DNA of 64,000 nt from Marinospirillum sp035271045 (GCF_035271045.1 NZ_DATESC010000007.1:124001-188000); one strand, 5' to 3'; shown: positions 35,891-44,153, numbered from the stretch's first letter. The notes: generated by a model not told the origin, from the sequence alone. A program made the numbers and translations.

Positions 35891-35921
35891 AAAAATGGGA
35901 AGTATCAGATTGATACTTCCC
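35891..35921 (-). terminator. Hairpin terminator between the flgP-like gene and flgT
   Basis: On the minus strand a perfect 11-bp stem GGGAAGTATCA/TGATACTTCCC with a 3-nt loop is followed by ATTTTT. It sits 42 bases after the stop of the flgP-like gene and 22 bases before the flgT start, so it probably limits readthrough into flgT. A regulatory role is possible. Confidence 0.7.
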
Positions 35922-35962
35922 GAGCGAATAGTCCAGTTAGGTTGATAACCGAGCTGTTAGCA

Positions 35963-36529
35963 TTAATCTAACTGGTAGCGTGATCTAGGCTGAGAGTGCG
36001 TCACTGGCAGGCGCTGGCTAGGGTGTTCACCGTGTACTGTGTACTGTGAGCAATTAGGGTCAGCGGCCATGCTAGCGCTTCTTAACATACAGTGTTGAAA
36101 ACGTGGCTCTAGTACCAGCTCCATTTGTGTTTCGTAAGAGTTTCTACCAATTTCACGCATGGAAATAACTTTAGCACCACGCACTAGGTTATCAACGTAA
36201 CCACGGATATTATCATCGCGTGTTGCTAGGTTTTGTACGGTGGTGTTACCTTGAATGCGTGTGCCATAAACACGTTCAGCCATGTTACGGTAAGCATCCA
36301 TTTTAGAGGCGCGTTGTGCCATTAAATCTGCTTGGCTAGGGTTAACGGTTGCATCGGTTTTACCGTAAGTGCCGCTGCCGTTAACACGTAAAATAACAGG
36401 ATCGAAATTACCAACAACGACAGGTTGTTGTTGCCTTTCATTAAATGACTGACCAAAATCTGATGCACAGCCAGTTATTAAAGTGAGACCTAAAATAACT
36501 AGGCCAGCTAAAAACGTTTTGTTTAGCAT
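35963..36529 (-). CDS. flgP: LPP20-family lipoprotein, probable FlgP
   Basis: A 188-residue lipoprotein precursor: a hydrophobic signal ends with the lipobox LITGC, then a mature LPP20-type domain (PVILRVNGSGTYG ... SQADLMAQRASKMDAYRNMAERVYGTRI ... IRGYVDNLVRGAKVIS). FlgP is an outer-membrane lipoprotein of polar-flagellum ring structures. The assignment rests on domain type and on flgT being next in line, so a generic LPP20 lipoprotein is the alternative. I chose the ATG at 36529 with GGGAG six bases upstream; a TTG at 36541 is less likely. Confidence 0.7.
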   Translation of the reverse strand: MLNKTFLAGLVILGLTLITGCASDFGQSFNERQQQPVVVGNFDPVILRVNGSGTYGKTDATVNPSQADLMAQRASKMDAYRNMAERVYGTRIQGNTTVQNLATRDDNIRGYVDNLVRGAKVISMREIGRNSYETQMELVLEPRFQHCMLRSASMAADPNCSQYTVHGEHPSQRLPVTHSQPRSRYQLD

Positions 36530-36613
36530 GTTGACTCCCAAGTCCTTATTCTAATCTTGATAAATTGCTATCGGCAAAAATACTAAAAAATTTAGCTTTA
36601 TTTGAGGTGCTGT

Positions 36614-37705
36614 ATGGAAGTATACCTAGTTGGTGGCGCTGTACGCGATGAATTATTGTGTTTACCTGTAAAAGATCGTGACTGGGTTGTAGTAGGAACA
36701 ACACCTAAGTACATGGAAAAACAAGGTTTTCGACCGATTGGTAAATATTTCCCAGTATTTTTACACCCTAAAACCCATGAAGAATATGCTTTAGCACGTA
36801 CCGAGCGTAAACAGGGTCGTGGCTATAAAGGTTTTACGGTCATTGCTAGCCCTGACGTTACGCTAGAAGAAGATTTATTACGCCGTGATTTAACGATTAA
36901 TGCGATGGCTAAAGATGCTGCTGGCAATATTATTGATCCTTACAAAGGGCAGCAAGACATTAACAATAAACTACTAAGAGCAGTGTCTGATGCCTTTAGT
37001 GAAGACCCACTTAGGGTTTTACGTACTGCCCGTTTTGCTGCCCGTTTTGCGCATTTAGGTTTTAGTGTAGAAGCCAATACCTTAGCTAAAATGCAGCAAT
37101 TAACCCGCAGCGGTGAATTGGAATTTTTAACCGGCGAAAGGGTGTGGATAGACGTTGAAAAAGCGCTAACCAGTCAAACACCTTCGGTCTTTTTTAACGT
37201 ATTAAGCCGTGTTGGGGCGGTTGAAAAACTTTGGCCTCCGTTAGCCCAGCAGTTGCATGAAAATGCTGTGTGTTTGGTATGGCTTGATGCTGCGGCTGTT
37301 CAAGCTTTGAGTCTACCACAGCGTCTGGCATTAATTGGTTGGGGCGCAGCACCTGAATTTGCTGAACAACTCGCTGCTTGTTTAATGTTACCCAAAGATT
37401 ATCAAAAGCACCTAAAAGCGTTGCTGTTGTTGCAAAATCAACCGGCTTTAAAAGAATTAACTGTAGCAGCAGCGATGGACGTGTTTGATCGCCTTGATGC
37501 GTGGCGACAGCCTGAACTATTTAACGCAACGGTTGAATTAATGCAGCTAACGCAAGCCACTTGTCATGCCAAAAAACTAAAAGCCATGCTACAACAAGCA
37601 AGAAGTATTAGTGCTGAAGCATTAGTCAAAATCGGCATTAAAGGGCCAGAAGTTGGCATAAAACTTCGAGAATTAAGATTGAAGGAACTAGCTAAGGCCA
37701 AGTAA
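36614..37705 (+). CDS. cca: CCA tRNA nucleotidyltransferase (short form without HD domain)
   Basis: Adds or repairs the 3' CCA end of tRNAs using CTP and ATP. The 363-residue protein has the class II catalytic head MEVYLVGGAVRDELL, KDRDWVVVG (metal aspartates), RRDLTINAMAKD and DPLRVLRTARFAARF. The C-terminal part lacks the HD phosphohydrolase motifs of the 412-residue E. coli enzyme. The ATG at 36614 is preceded by GAGG; a TTG 12 bases upstream is not needed. The encoded CCA in all tRNAs here makes repair its main role. It overlaps folK by 14 bases, convergent. Confidence 0.93.
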   Translation: MEVYLVGGAVRDELLCLPVKDRDWVVVGTTPKYMEKQGFRPIGKYFPVFLHPKTHEEYALARTERKQGRGYKGFTVIASPDVTLEEDLLRRDLTINAMAKDAAGNIIDPYKGQQDINNKLLRAVSDAFSEDPLRVLRTARFAARFAHLGFSVEANTLAKMQQLTRSGELEFLTGERVWIDVEKALTSQTPSVFFNVLSRVGAVEKLWPPLAQQLHENAVCLVWLDAAAVQALSLPQRLALIGWGAAPEFAEQLAACLMLPKDYQKHLKALLLLQNQPALKELTVAAAMDVFDRLDAWRQPELFNATVELMQLTQATCHAKKLKAMLQQARSISAEALVKIGIKGPEVGIKLRELRLKELAKAK

Positions 37706-38201
37706 AGTCGACTGGCTTTATAACTTGATCGGTGTGTGCGTGTGCTTGCCACAGTTCTAAGTAAGTTTGCTGATAACCAGCAGGGCGCTGGTTTGGTTCT
37801 AGTTCAGCCATTGGCAACAGTACAAAGTCATGTTTTAGCAAATCAGGGTAGGGCAGTTGCACACCATCCACCAAGCCGCTTAGATTGTCCCAGTTAATAA
37901 TGTCTAAATCTAACGCACGTACATAAATGCTTTGATCTTCAGGCAGTAAGTATTTTTCATTACCTTCAATTTTTTTTAGCCGCGCATTTAATTCACTAGG
38001 CTTTAAATTGGTATAAAAACCGGCCACTAAATTATAAAAAGGTGCACAGCTTTTAACTTTTATGCCTACGGGCTGGGTTTCAAAAATACGGCTCACCCTT
38101 AGTTCACCAAAATCTGTTTGTAACGCTTGTAACGCACGGCTAATTTGATGATGGCGTTCGTAATTGCTACCCAAGCTTATCCAACAGTAAACCGGCTTCA
38201 T
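37692..38201 (-). CDS. folK: 2-amino-4-hydroxy-6-hydroxymethyldihydropteridine pyrophosphokinase
   Basis: Pyrophosphorylates hydroxymethyldihydropterin in folate synthesis. The 169-residue protein has SLGSNYERHHQI at the start, FYNLVAGF, and the HPPK signature in altered form (RALDLDIINWDNL where RTLDLDLL-type is usual), followed by LPYPDLLKHDFVLLPMAEL. It overlaps folB by 4 bases (ATGA), so the two folate genes are coupled. Its 3' end overlaps the convergent cca gene. Confidence 0.92.
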   Translation of the reverse strand: MKPVYCWISLGSNYERHHQISRALQALQTDFGELRVSRIFETQPVGIKVKSCAPFYNLVAGFYTNLKPSELNARLKKIEGNEKYLLPEDQSIYVRALDLDIINWDNLSGLVDGVQLPYPDLLKHDFVLLPMAELEPNQRPAGYQQTYLELWQAHAHTDQVIKPVDFTWP

Positions 38202-38590
38202 AAAATGGCTTCTTTATTATGGACTTGATTGGCACTTTGACGGGTGATTTTTATGCCTACACTGCCAGCAGCAGGCACAGCATTAGGTTTGCGTAAGGTT
38301 AAGGTTACTTGTTGGGTATTGAAGTTTTCTAGCAGCATTGCCGCCAATTTTTCTGCTAAGGTTTCGATTAAATCGTGGTGTTGAGATTGAGCTAAAAGAA
38401 TAACCTGCTCACTAATGGCGGCGTAATTAAGGGTTAGGTTTAAATCGTCCGTTGCAGCAGCAGGGCGAATATTGGTACTAAGTTCTATGTCTAGCACTAA
38501 TGTTTGCTCGACTTGTTTTTCCCACTCAAACACACCAATGCTGGCTAAAAAACTTAGCTTCTCTATAAAAATGGTATCTTGCTGTGGCAT
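38198..38590 (-). CDS. folB: Dihydroneopterin aldolase
   Basis: Cleaves dihydroneopterin to hydroxymethyldihydropterin, the substrate of FolK. The 130-residue protein shows DTIFIEKLSFLASIGVFEWEKQ (substrate glutamate), NYAAISEQV and a conserved lysine in TLRKPNAVPAAGSVGI. It sits between tsaD (sharing one base, TAATG) and folK (ATGA overlap), giving a tight three-gene chain. plsY, often next to these genes, is not here. Confidence 0.94.
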   Translation of the reverse strand: MPQQDTIFIEKLSFLASIGVFEWEKQVEQTLVLDIELSTNIRPAAATDDLNLTLNYAAISEQVILLAQSQHHDLIETLAEKLAAMLLENFNTQQVTLTLRKPNAVPAAGSVGIKITRQSANQVHNKEAIL

Positions 38591-39648
38591 TAGTTTAGCC
38601 CCTGTAATTCAGTCAGTGGCCAGCGAGGACGCAAAGCAGCAGGTGTTGCACCGTCACTTTGTCCAGCGGCTAAACGCTGTGCACCGGCATAAGCAATCAT
38701 TGCGCCATTATCGGTGCAATAAGCCAAAGAAGGATAAAAAACTTGTCCACCTATACCGTGTAAGTTTTTTTCTAGTTGTTCGCGTAAATGTTGGTTGGCA
38801 CTCACGCCACCCGCAATCACTAAATGCTTCAGGCCGGTTTGTTTTAACGCGCGTTTGCATTTAATTACGAGTGTATCAACCACCGCATCTTGAAAAGCCC
38901 AAGCAACATCTGCCAAAGTTTGCTCATCTAATGCCTGATTTTCTAAAAGAGATTCAGCTTTTAAATGATTAACCTTTGTGAGTGTGGCGGTTTTTAAACC
39001 GCTAAAGCTAAAATCTAAACCGGGGCGATCGGTCATGGGGCGAGGAAAACGAAAGCGTCCTTGTATGCCGGTCTCGGCTAGTTTGGCTAAACGTGGCCCA
39101 CCCGGATAACCCAACCCCATCATTTTGGCGGTTTTATCAAAGGCTTCACCGGCAGCATCATCTAAAGATTCGCCCAGTAACTCATACTCGCCAATCGCAT
39201 CAACACGAATTAGCTGGGTATGTCCACCTGAAACTAACAAAGCCACAAAAGGAAATTCGGGCGGCGTTTGATCTAATGTTTTATCCAACAAAGGCGCTAA
39301 TAAATGACCTTCCATGTGGTGAATGCCTAAAGCTGGAATGCCTAAAGCAAAGGCTAAGCTACGTGCCAGGCTAGCGCCGGTCATTAATGCACCGATTAAG
39401 CCAGGGCCTGCAGTGTAAGCCACGCCTTGCAAGTCTTTAAGCGATAAACCGGACGTTGCAAAAACTTGCCTAATTAAAGGCGTAAGTTTGCGTAGGTGAT
39501 CGCGCGAGGCGAGTTCTGGTACTACGCCGCCGTAGCGTTCATGCAACGCTACCTGACTGTACAAAGCATCAGCAATTAAACCGCGTTCTGTATCGTAAAG
39601 CGCTACGCCTGTTTCATCGCAGGAGGTTTCAATGCCCAACACCAACAT
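38590..39648 (-). CDS. tsaD: tRNA N6-adenosine threonylcarbamoyltransferase TsaD
   Basis: Transfers the threonylcarbamoyl group to A37 of ANN-decoding tRNAs (t6A), working with TsaB, TsaC and TsaE. The 352-residue ASKHA-fold protein has LGIETSCDETGVALYD, the metal motif HHMEGHLLAPLL, LLVSGGHTQLI, GEAFDKTAKMMGLGYPGGPRL and LVIAGGVSANQHLR. It is divergent from rpsU and is the first gene of the tsaD-folB-folK chain. Confidence 0.96.
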   Translation of the reverse strand: MLVLGIETSCDETGVALYDTERGLIADALYSQVALHERYGGVVPELASRDHLRKLTPLIRQVFATSGLSLKDLQGVAYTAGPGLIGALMTGASLARSLAFALGIPALGIHHMEGHLLAPLLDKTLDQTPPEFPFVALLVSGGHTQLIRVDAIGEYELLGESLDDAAGEAFDKTAKMMGLGYPGGPRLAKLAETGIQGRFRFPRPMTDRPGLDFSFSGLKTATLTKVNHLKAESLLENQALDEQTLADVAWAFQDAVVDTLVIKCKRALKQTGLKHLVIAGGVSANQHLREQLEKNLHGIGGQVFYPSLAYCTDNGAMIAYAGAQRLAAGQSDGATPAALRPRWPLTELQGLN

Positions 39649-39704
39649 AACCTAACCTTCGTTTCAAAATTTGGGGGGCTAGTATAAAGGAAGTACATAA
39701 ACAT

Positions 39705-39733
39705 TTGCACCGCGTTGCACAAAGGGGTAGAAT
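39705..39733 (+). promoter_or_regulatory. Sigma-70 promoter of rpsU-dnaG
   Basis: TTGCAC (39705-39710), a 17-nt spacer and TAGAAT (39728-39733). The predicted start near 39740 gives a leader of about 55 bases before rpsU. TTGCAC is repeated inside the spacer (39715-39720). Confidence 0.65.
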
Positions 39734-39794
39734 TTTTCGCCTGTAGTATTCCTAAAACCTATGTAGTTAACCCTCTTTAAGGACGGTGATTTTA

Positions 39795-40010
39795 ATGCCT
39801 GCAGTTAAAGTCAAAGACAATGAGCCGTTTGACGTCGCCTTGCGCCGTTTCAAGCGTTCTTGCGAAAAAGCTGGTGTTCTAGCTGATGTACGTCGTCGTG
39901 AATTTTACGAAAAGCCCACAGCTGAGCGCAAGCGTAAGAAAGCAGCAGCGGTCAAACGCCATCAGAAAAAACTTCAGCGTGAACAACGTCGTTTTGAGCG
40001 TTTGTATTAA
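39795..40010 (+). CDS. rpsU: 30S ribosomal protein S21
   Basis: A 71-residue, highly basic protein: MPAVKVKDNEPFDVALRRFK, RRREFYEKPTAERKRKKAAAVKR and a C-terminal RRFERLY. It binds near the 16S 3' end and aids initiation. The ATG at 39795 gives the exact family N-terminus; a start three codons upstream is not supported. First gene of the macromolecular-synthesis operon rpsU-dnaG-rpoD. Confidence 0.97.
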   Translation: MPAVKVKDNEPFDVALRRFKRSCEKAGVLADVRRREFYEKPTAERKRKKAAAVKRHQKKLQREQRRFERLY

Positions 40011-40070
40011 TACACCCGCTAAAAGCAGCTAATGTAACGTCGGAGTTGTCTTGACCAAGGCAATCCCCTA

Positions 40071-40105
40071 AGCGAGTCTTAAATCATATTTAAGGCTCGT
40101 TTTTT
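40071..40105 (+). terminator. Terminator between rpsU and dnaG
   Basis: CGAGTCTTAAAT pairs with ATTTAAGGCTCG (12 bp including one G-T pair, 3-nt loop) and is followed by six T residues. A partial terminator at this position is also known in E. coli, where it sets the high S21 to primase ratio. Confidence 0.85.
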
Positions 40106-40145
40106 GTTATAGATATAAATCAAAAAAATACCCGAGGCAGCAGCA

Positions 40146-41957
40146 ATGGCTGGTCGTATTCCACAGGCATTTATAGACGATTTAATTGCCCGTAGCGATG
40201 TTGCGGAAGTTGTTGGTGCGCGTATAGCTTTAAAAAAAACAGGTAAGAATTACTCGGCGCTTTGTCCTTTTCATAACGAAAAATCACCTTCATTTAGTGT
40301 AAACCCTGATAAGCAATTTTATTATTGCTTTGGTTGTGGTGCCAGCGGTAATGCGCTGACTTTTTTAATGGAGCACGACAACCTAGAGTTTGTAGAGGCG
40401 GTTGAGACACTTGCTAGAATACAAGGTGTGCAAGTTCAACGCGAAGAGCGTCAAGGTTATCAGCGCTCTGAACAGCAGGCCCATCAATTAAAAGAGCAAG
40501 CGAGTCAGCGTCAGCGTTGTATGCAGTTAGCAACAGAATATTACCAGCAGGTGATGCAGCAAGCTGCTGGCAAGCAAGGTTTAGATTATTTTCATAATCA
40601 ACGTGGTTTAAGTGAACAAACCTTGACTAGCTATGCTTTAGGTGTTGCACCTGAAGGTTGGGACGGTTTAAAAAATCATTTAACACAAGCCGGTTTTAGT
40701 GAAGTATTACAGATTGAGCTGGGCTTATTAGTAAAAAAGGAAGATACCGGACGGGTTTATGACCGTTTTCGTCACCGTGTTGTTTTCCCGATTCGTAATA
40801 TAAAAGGCCACACAGTAGGCTTTGGTGGGCGTGTTTTAGATGACAGTAAGCCAAAATACTTAAACTCACCAGAAACACCGTTATTTCAAAAAAGCCAAGA
40901 GCTTTATGGTTTGTATGAAGCTAGAAAACAATCCGGTCGTTTAGATAGACTGTTGGTAGTTGAAGGTTATATGGACGTGGTTGCTTTGGCACAGCAAGGC
41001 ATTCATTGGGCGGTTGCTACGCTGGGTACGGCTACCAGTGAAGAGCATTTAAAAAGAATTTTTCGCTTAGTTAATGAGGTGGTGTTTTGTTTTGATGGCG
41101 ATGCTGCGGGTACTAAAGCAGCAGCACGCGCTATGCAAACTTTACTGCCTTTAATTAACGATGGTCGCCATGCACGGTTTTTATTTTTACCGGCGGGTGA
41201 AGACCCAGACACGTTGGTTAGAAAAGAAGGTGCGGGTCTGTTTGAGCAACGGGTTAATCAAGCCATGCCCTTGGCTGAGTATCTGATTAATTATTTGCGC
41301 CAAGGCTTAGATTTAGGTTTATTAGATGACCAAGCTCGCATGGCAAAAGCAGCTGTACCCTTGCTGCACAGCTTGTCAGATTGCTTGCTTAAACGGCGTA
41401 TTGTTGCCCATTTGCAGCAGTTAACAGGTTTGACAAGTGCTGATTTACAGCCGCAAAATGTTGTACCAGCAGCACCGGTTGTACAAGCTTATCAACCGTT
41501 AAAGCAAAAAAAAACGGCTGAAAAAACGACCAGAACTTTGCCCGCTGAAGAAAAACTGCTGCGTTTACTGGTCAGTTATCCAAGTTTGATCGATCAGGTC
41601 GCCAATGATTTAAAAATAGACGTACAACGCAACGAATCAGCACAACTTTTACAGTGTTTACTTGAATACCTGCGTAACAGTCCGCATATAACGACTCAGG
41701 TACTGCTGGCTTATTGGTCGGGAACAGTCCAAGGAGAAGCATTTTTACAACGTGCTAGGCTAGCACTTGAATTAAATCGTGAAGCCGCAGCCCAAGAAAT
41801 ACAGGCGATTTCACACTATTTGATAAACCGTCAGTCAGAAGAGCAGGTTGAAGCGCGTTACAGCGACTTGCTGGGGCAACCAGAAACGACCCAGTTACCA
41901 ATGGCAGAGATGCAAGAGCTCTGGCAATTGGTGCAACAAAAGCATCTGAAGTCCTAA
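40146..41957 (+). CDS. dnaG: DNA primase
   Basis: Synthesises RNA primers at the replication fork. The 603-residue protein has an N-terminal CHC2 zinc finger (CPFHNEKSPSF ... YCFGCGASGNALTFLM), the RNA-polymerase core basic motif, a TOPRIM domain (LLVVEGYMDVVAL, FCFDGDAAGTKAA) and a C-terminal DnaB-helicase-binding region (from about 460). Length and order match the family. It follows the rpsU terminator by 40 bases and precedes rpoD. Confidence 0.96.
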   Translation: MAGRIPQAFIDDLIARSDVAEVVGARIALKKTGKNYSALCPFHNEKSPSFSVNPDKQFYYCFGCGASGNALTFLMEHDNLEFVEAVETLARIQGVQVQREERQGYQRSEQQAHQLKEQASQRQRCMQLATEYYQQVMQQAAGKQGLDYFHNQRGLSEQTLTSYALGVAPEGWDGLKNHLTQAGFSEVLQIELGLLVKKEDTGRVYDRFRHRVVFPIRNIKGHTVGFGGRVLDDSKPKYLNSPETPLFQKSQELYGLYEARKQSGRLDRLLVVEGYMDVVALAQQGIHWAVATLGTATSEEHLKRIFRLVNEVVFCFDGDAAGTKAAARAMQTLLPLINDGRHARFLFLPAGEDPDTLVRKEGAGLFEQRVNQAMPLAEYLINYLRQGLDLGLLDDQARMAKAAVPLLHSLSDCLLKRRIVAHLQQLTGLTSADLQPQNVVPAAPVVQAYQPLKQKKTAEKTTRTLPAEEKLLRLLVSYPSLIDQVANDLKIDVQRNESAQLLQCLLEYLRNSPHITTQVLLAYWSGTVQGEAFLQRARLALELNREAAAQEIQAISHYLINRQSEEQVEARYSDLLGQPETTQLPMAEMQELWQLVQQKHLKS

Positions 41958-41978
41958 GGCGATAAGTCGTAAGACAAA

Positions 41979-42007
41979 TAGACGGTTGAGCGCGAAACTG
42001 CTATAAT
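41979..42007 (+). promoter_or_regulatory. Promoter in the dnaG-rpoD gap
   Basis: TAGACG (41979-41984), 17 nt and a perfect TATAAT (42002-42007). The -10 box lies in the loop of an inverted repeat CGCGAAA...TTTCGCG (41991-42014). Predicted transcription would start about 12-15 bases before the hairpin at 42026. Confidence 0.55.
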
Positions 42008-42025
42008 TTCGCGTCTAATTTAAGG

Positions 42026-42057
42026 GGCAGGCTGTAATACGTATAGCCTGCCTTTTT
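42026..42057 (+). terminator. Terminator/attenuator-like hairpin in the rpoD leader
   Basis: A perfect 8-bp GC-rich stem GGCAGGCT/AGCCTGCC with an 11-nt loop is followed by five T residues. It lies between the promoter at 41979-42007 and the rpoD ATG at 42095, so it would act on both dnaG readthrough and transcripts from that promoter. Confidence 0.75.
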
Positions 42058-42094
42058 ATATCCATATTTCTTGCACAGCTGAGATAGGGGTTCT

Positions 42095-43960
42095 ATGTCC
42101 GGGAAAGCCAAGCAGCAATCTCGATTGAAAGAGTTGATCGCCCGTGGTAAAGAGCAGGGTTACCTGACTTATACGGAAGTTAACGATCATTTGCCGGAAG
42201 AAATTTCAGATCCGGATCAAGTCGAAGATATTATTCGCATGATTAATGACATGGGGATTCCGGTAAGTGAGGAAGCCCCTGACATGGAAACTTTGTTGAT
42301 GACTGACGGTGATTCAACCGACGAGTCAGCAGCAGAAGAAGCCGTGGCGGCCCTAGCCGCTGTCGAAGGTGATGCAGGTCGCACCACTGACCCAGTGCGT
42401 ATGTATATGCGCGAAATGGGCGCAGTCGAGCTACTCACCCGTGAAGGTGAGATTGTTATAGCTAAACGAATTGAAGAAGGTATTCGTGAAGTTATGCACG
42501 CCCTTGCCTATGTGCCGGGTACAGTTGAAAGCATTGTTGCTGCTTATGATGTGGTTGCAGCTGCTGAGAATGGCCGTTTAACGGATGTTTTTGCAGGTTT
42601 TATTGATCCTGTTGAAAATATACCGCCACCTGTCCCTGCACCTACACCGCCGCCTAAATTAGCACCCAAAGTCGCCGTTGATAAAGACGATGATGAGGAA
42701 GAAGACGTTGAAGGTGAAGTTGAGGATGATGAAGAAGCGGCTGTTAGTGGGCCGGATCCTGAAGAGTCGCGTATTCGCTTCACTGCTTTGCGTGAACAGC
42801 TAGAAAAAGCCCGTAAAGCCATTGCTAAAAATGGTTTTAGTCATGCTAAATCACAAACAGAGCTTAATTTATTAGGTGAACTTTTTGCGCCTTTCAAATT
42901 AGCGAACAAACACTACGAGCGTGTGGTTAGCGAAGCGCGTGGTGCTGTTGCTGACATTCGTGATCAAGAAAGACAAATTATGAAGTTCTGCGTTGGTAAA
43001 GCAAAAATGCCTCGCACTGATTTTATTGCTAGCTTTCCTGGTAATGAAACCAACACTAAATGGCTTGAAGAAGTCATTGCTAAAGACGATGTGATCGGTA
43101 AAAAAATTCGTACTTTTAGTTTAGATATTCAACGCTGTCAGCGCCGTATTAAGGCACATGAAGAAGTATTTAAGCTGAGTGTTGTTGAGTTAAAAGAGAT
43201 TAACCGTCGCCTTTCTATTGGTGAAGCGAAAAGTCGCCGAGCTAAAAAAGAAATGGTAGAAGCTAACTTGCGTCTGGTTATTTCGATTGCTAAAAAATAT
43301 ACCAACCGTGGCTTGCAGTTTTTAGATCTGATTCAAGAAGGCAATATTGGTCTAATGAAAGCGGTGGATAAGTTTGAATTCCGCCGTGGTTATAAGTTTT
43401 CTACCTATGCAACTTGGTGGATACGTCAAGCCATAACTCGCTCTATTGCGGATCAGGCACGCACTATTCGTATTCCAGTACACATGATTGAAACCATTAA
43501 TAAAATCAACCGTGTACAACGCCAAATGTTGCAAGAAATGGGCCGTGAACCAACACCAGAAGAGTTGGGTGAGCGTCTTGAAATGCCCGAAGACAAAGTG
43601 CGTAAAGTACTTAAAATCGCCAAAGAGCCTATTTCGATGGAAACGCCGATTGGTGACGATGAAGATTCACATTTGGGTGATTTTATTGAGGATACTAACC
43701 AAGAATCCCCGATAGATTCAGCAACTGAAGAAGGGCTGATAGAAGCCACCCGTTCAGTTTTGTCTGGCTTAACTGCCCGTGAGTCTAAAGTGCTGCGTAT
43801 GCGTTTTGGTATAGATATGAATGCAGATCACACGCTAGAAGAAGTAGGGAAGCAGTTTGATGTAACGCGTGAGCGTATTCGTCAAATTGAAGCTAAAGCA
43901 TTACGTAAGCTACGCCACCCTTCACGTTGTGATTCATTGCGCTCTTTCCTAGATGAGTAG
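42095..43960 (+). CDS. rpoD: RNA polymerase primary sigma factor RpoD (sigma-70)
   Basis: The 621-residue housekeeping sigma factor. Region 1.1 (about 1-80) and region 1.2 (DPVRMYMREMGAVELLTREGE) are followed by a non-conserved region with a Pro-rich stretch (172-191) and an acidic run (196-215). Region 2 contains the -10 recognition helix (KFSTYATWWIRQAITRSIADQARTIR), and regions 3 and 4 end in the -35 recognition motif TLEEVGKQFDVTRERIRQIEAKALRKLRH. The ATG follows a GGGG Shine-Dalgarno sequence. It is the last gene of rpsU-dnaG-rpoD and has its own likely promoter with an intervening terminator hairpin. Confidence 0.97.
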   Translation: MSGKAKQQSRLKELIARGKEQGYLTYTEVNDHLPEEISDPDQVEDIIRMINDMGIPVSEEAPDMETLLMTDGDSTDESAAEEAVAALAAVEGDAGRTTDPVRMYMREMGAVELLTREGEIVIAKRIEEGIREVMHALAYVPGTVESIVAAYDVVAAAENGRLTDVFAGFIDPVENIPPPVPAPTPPPKLAPKVAVDKDDDEEEDVEGEVEDDEEAAVSGPDPEESRIRFTALREQLEKARKAIAKNGFSHAKSQTELNLLGELFAPFKLANKHYERVVSEARGAVADIRDQERQIMKFCVGKAKMPRTDFIASFPGNETNTKWLEEVIAKDDVIGKKIRTFSLDIQRCQRRIKAHEEVFKLSVVELKEINRRLSIGEAKSRRAKKEMVEANLRLVISIAKKYTNRGLQFLDLIQEGNIGLMKAVDKFEFRRGYKFSTYATWWIRQAITRSIADQARTIRIPVHMIETINKINRVQRQMLQEMGREPTPEELGERLEMPEDKVRKVLKIAKEPISMETPIGDDEDSHLGDFIEDTNQESPIDSATEEGLIEATRSVLSGLTARESKVLRMRFGIDMNADHTLEEVGKQFDVTRERIRQIEAKALRKLRHPSRCDSLRSFLDE

Positions 43961-43983
43961 GAAAAGCGAATAGGTAAAATAAT

Positions 43984-44019
43984 TACCAGAAAGCTTTGAT
44001 TCATCAGGGCTTTCTGGTA
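43984..44019 (+). terminator. Hairpin downstream of rpoD
   Basis: An 11-bp perfect stem TACCAGAAAGC/GCTTTCTGGTA with a 14-nt loop starts 24 bases after the rpoD stop. The T content after the stem is poor (TTATCT), so it may be a weak terminator or an mRNA end-stabilising structure. It lies 18 bases before the tRNA. Confidence 0.5.
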
Positions 44020-44037
44020 TTATCTACGCCGTTTTAA

Positions 44038-44114
44038 GGGCCTTTAGCTCAGTTGGTTAGAGCGCGCGACTCATAATCGCTCGGTCGCTGGTTCAAGTCC
44101 AGCAAGGCCCACCA
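44038..44114 (+). tRNA. tRNA-Ile2 (anticodon CAT, lysidine-modified type)
   Basis: A 77-nt cloverleaf with acceptor GGGCCTT/AAGGCCC and encoded CCA, and anticodon loop CTCATAA. The anticodon reads CAT, but the anticodon arm, variable loop and T-arm (GCGACTCATAATCGCT, GGTCGCTGG) follow E. coli tRNA-Ile2 rather than elongator tRNA-Met. I therefore call it the AUA-decoding isoleucine tRNA, which TilS modifies at C34. Confidence 0.9.
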
Positions 44115-44123
44115 CGAACACAT

Positions 44124-44153
44124 AAAAAAGCCTCATTCAATGAGGCTTTTTTT
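44124..44153. terminator. Bidirectional terminator between tRNA-Ile and terD
   Basis: AGCCTCAT/ATGAGGCT (8 bp, 3-nt loop) is flanked by an A-run on the left and six T residues on the right. It can end the tRNA transcript on the plus strand and the ter transcript on the minus strand. Confidence 0.88.

Noticed and set aside
42610..42740. Pro-rich and acidic low-complexity insert in rpoD
   Set aside because: The non-conserved region of RpoD is normally acidic and variable, so this is within family range.
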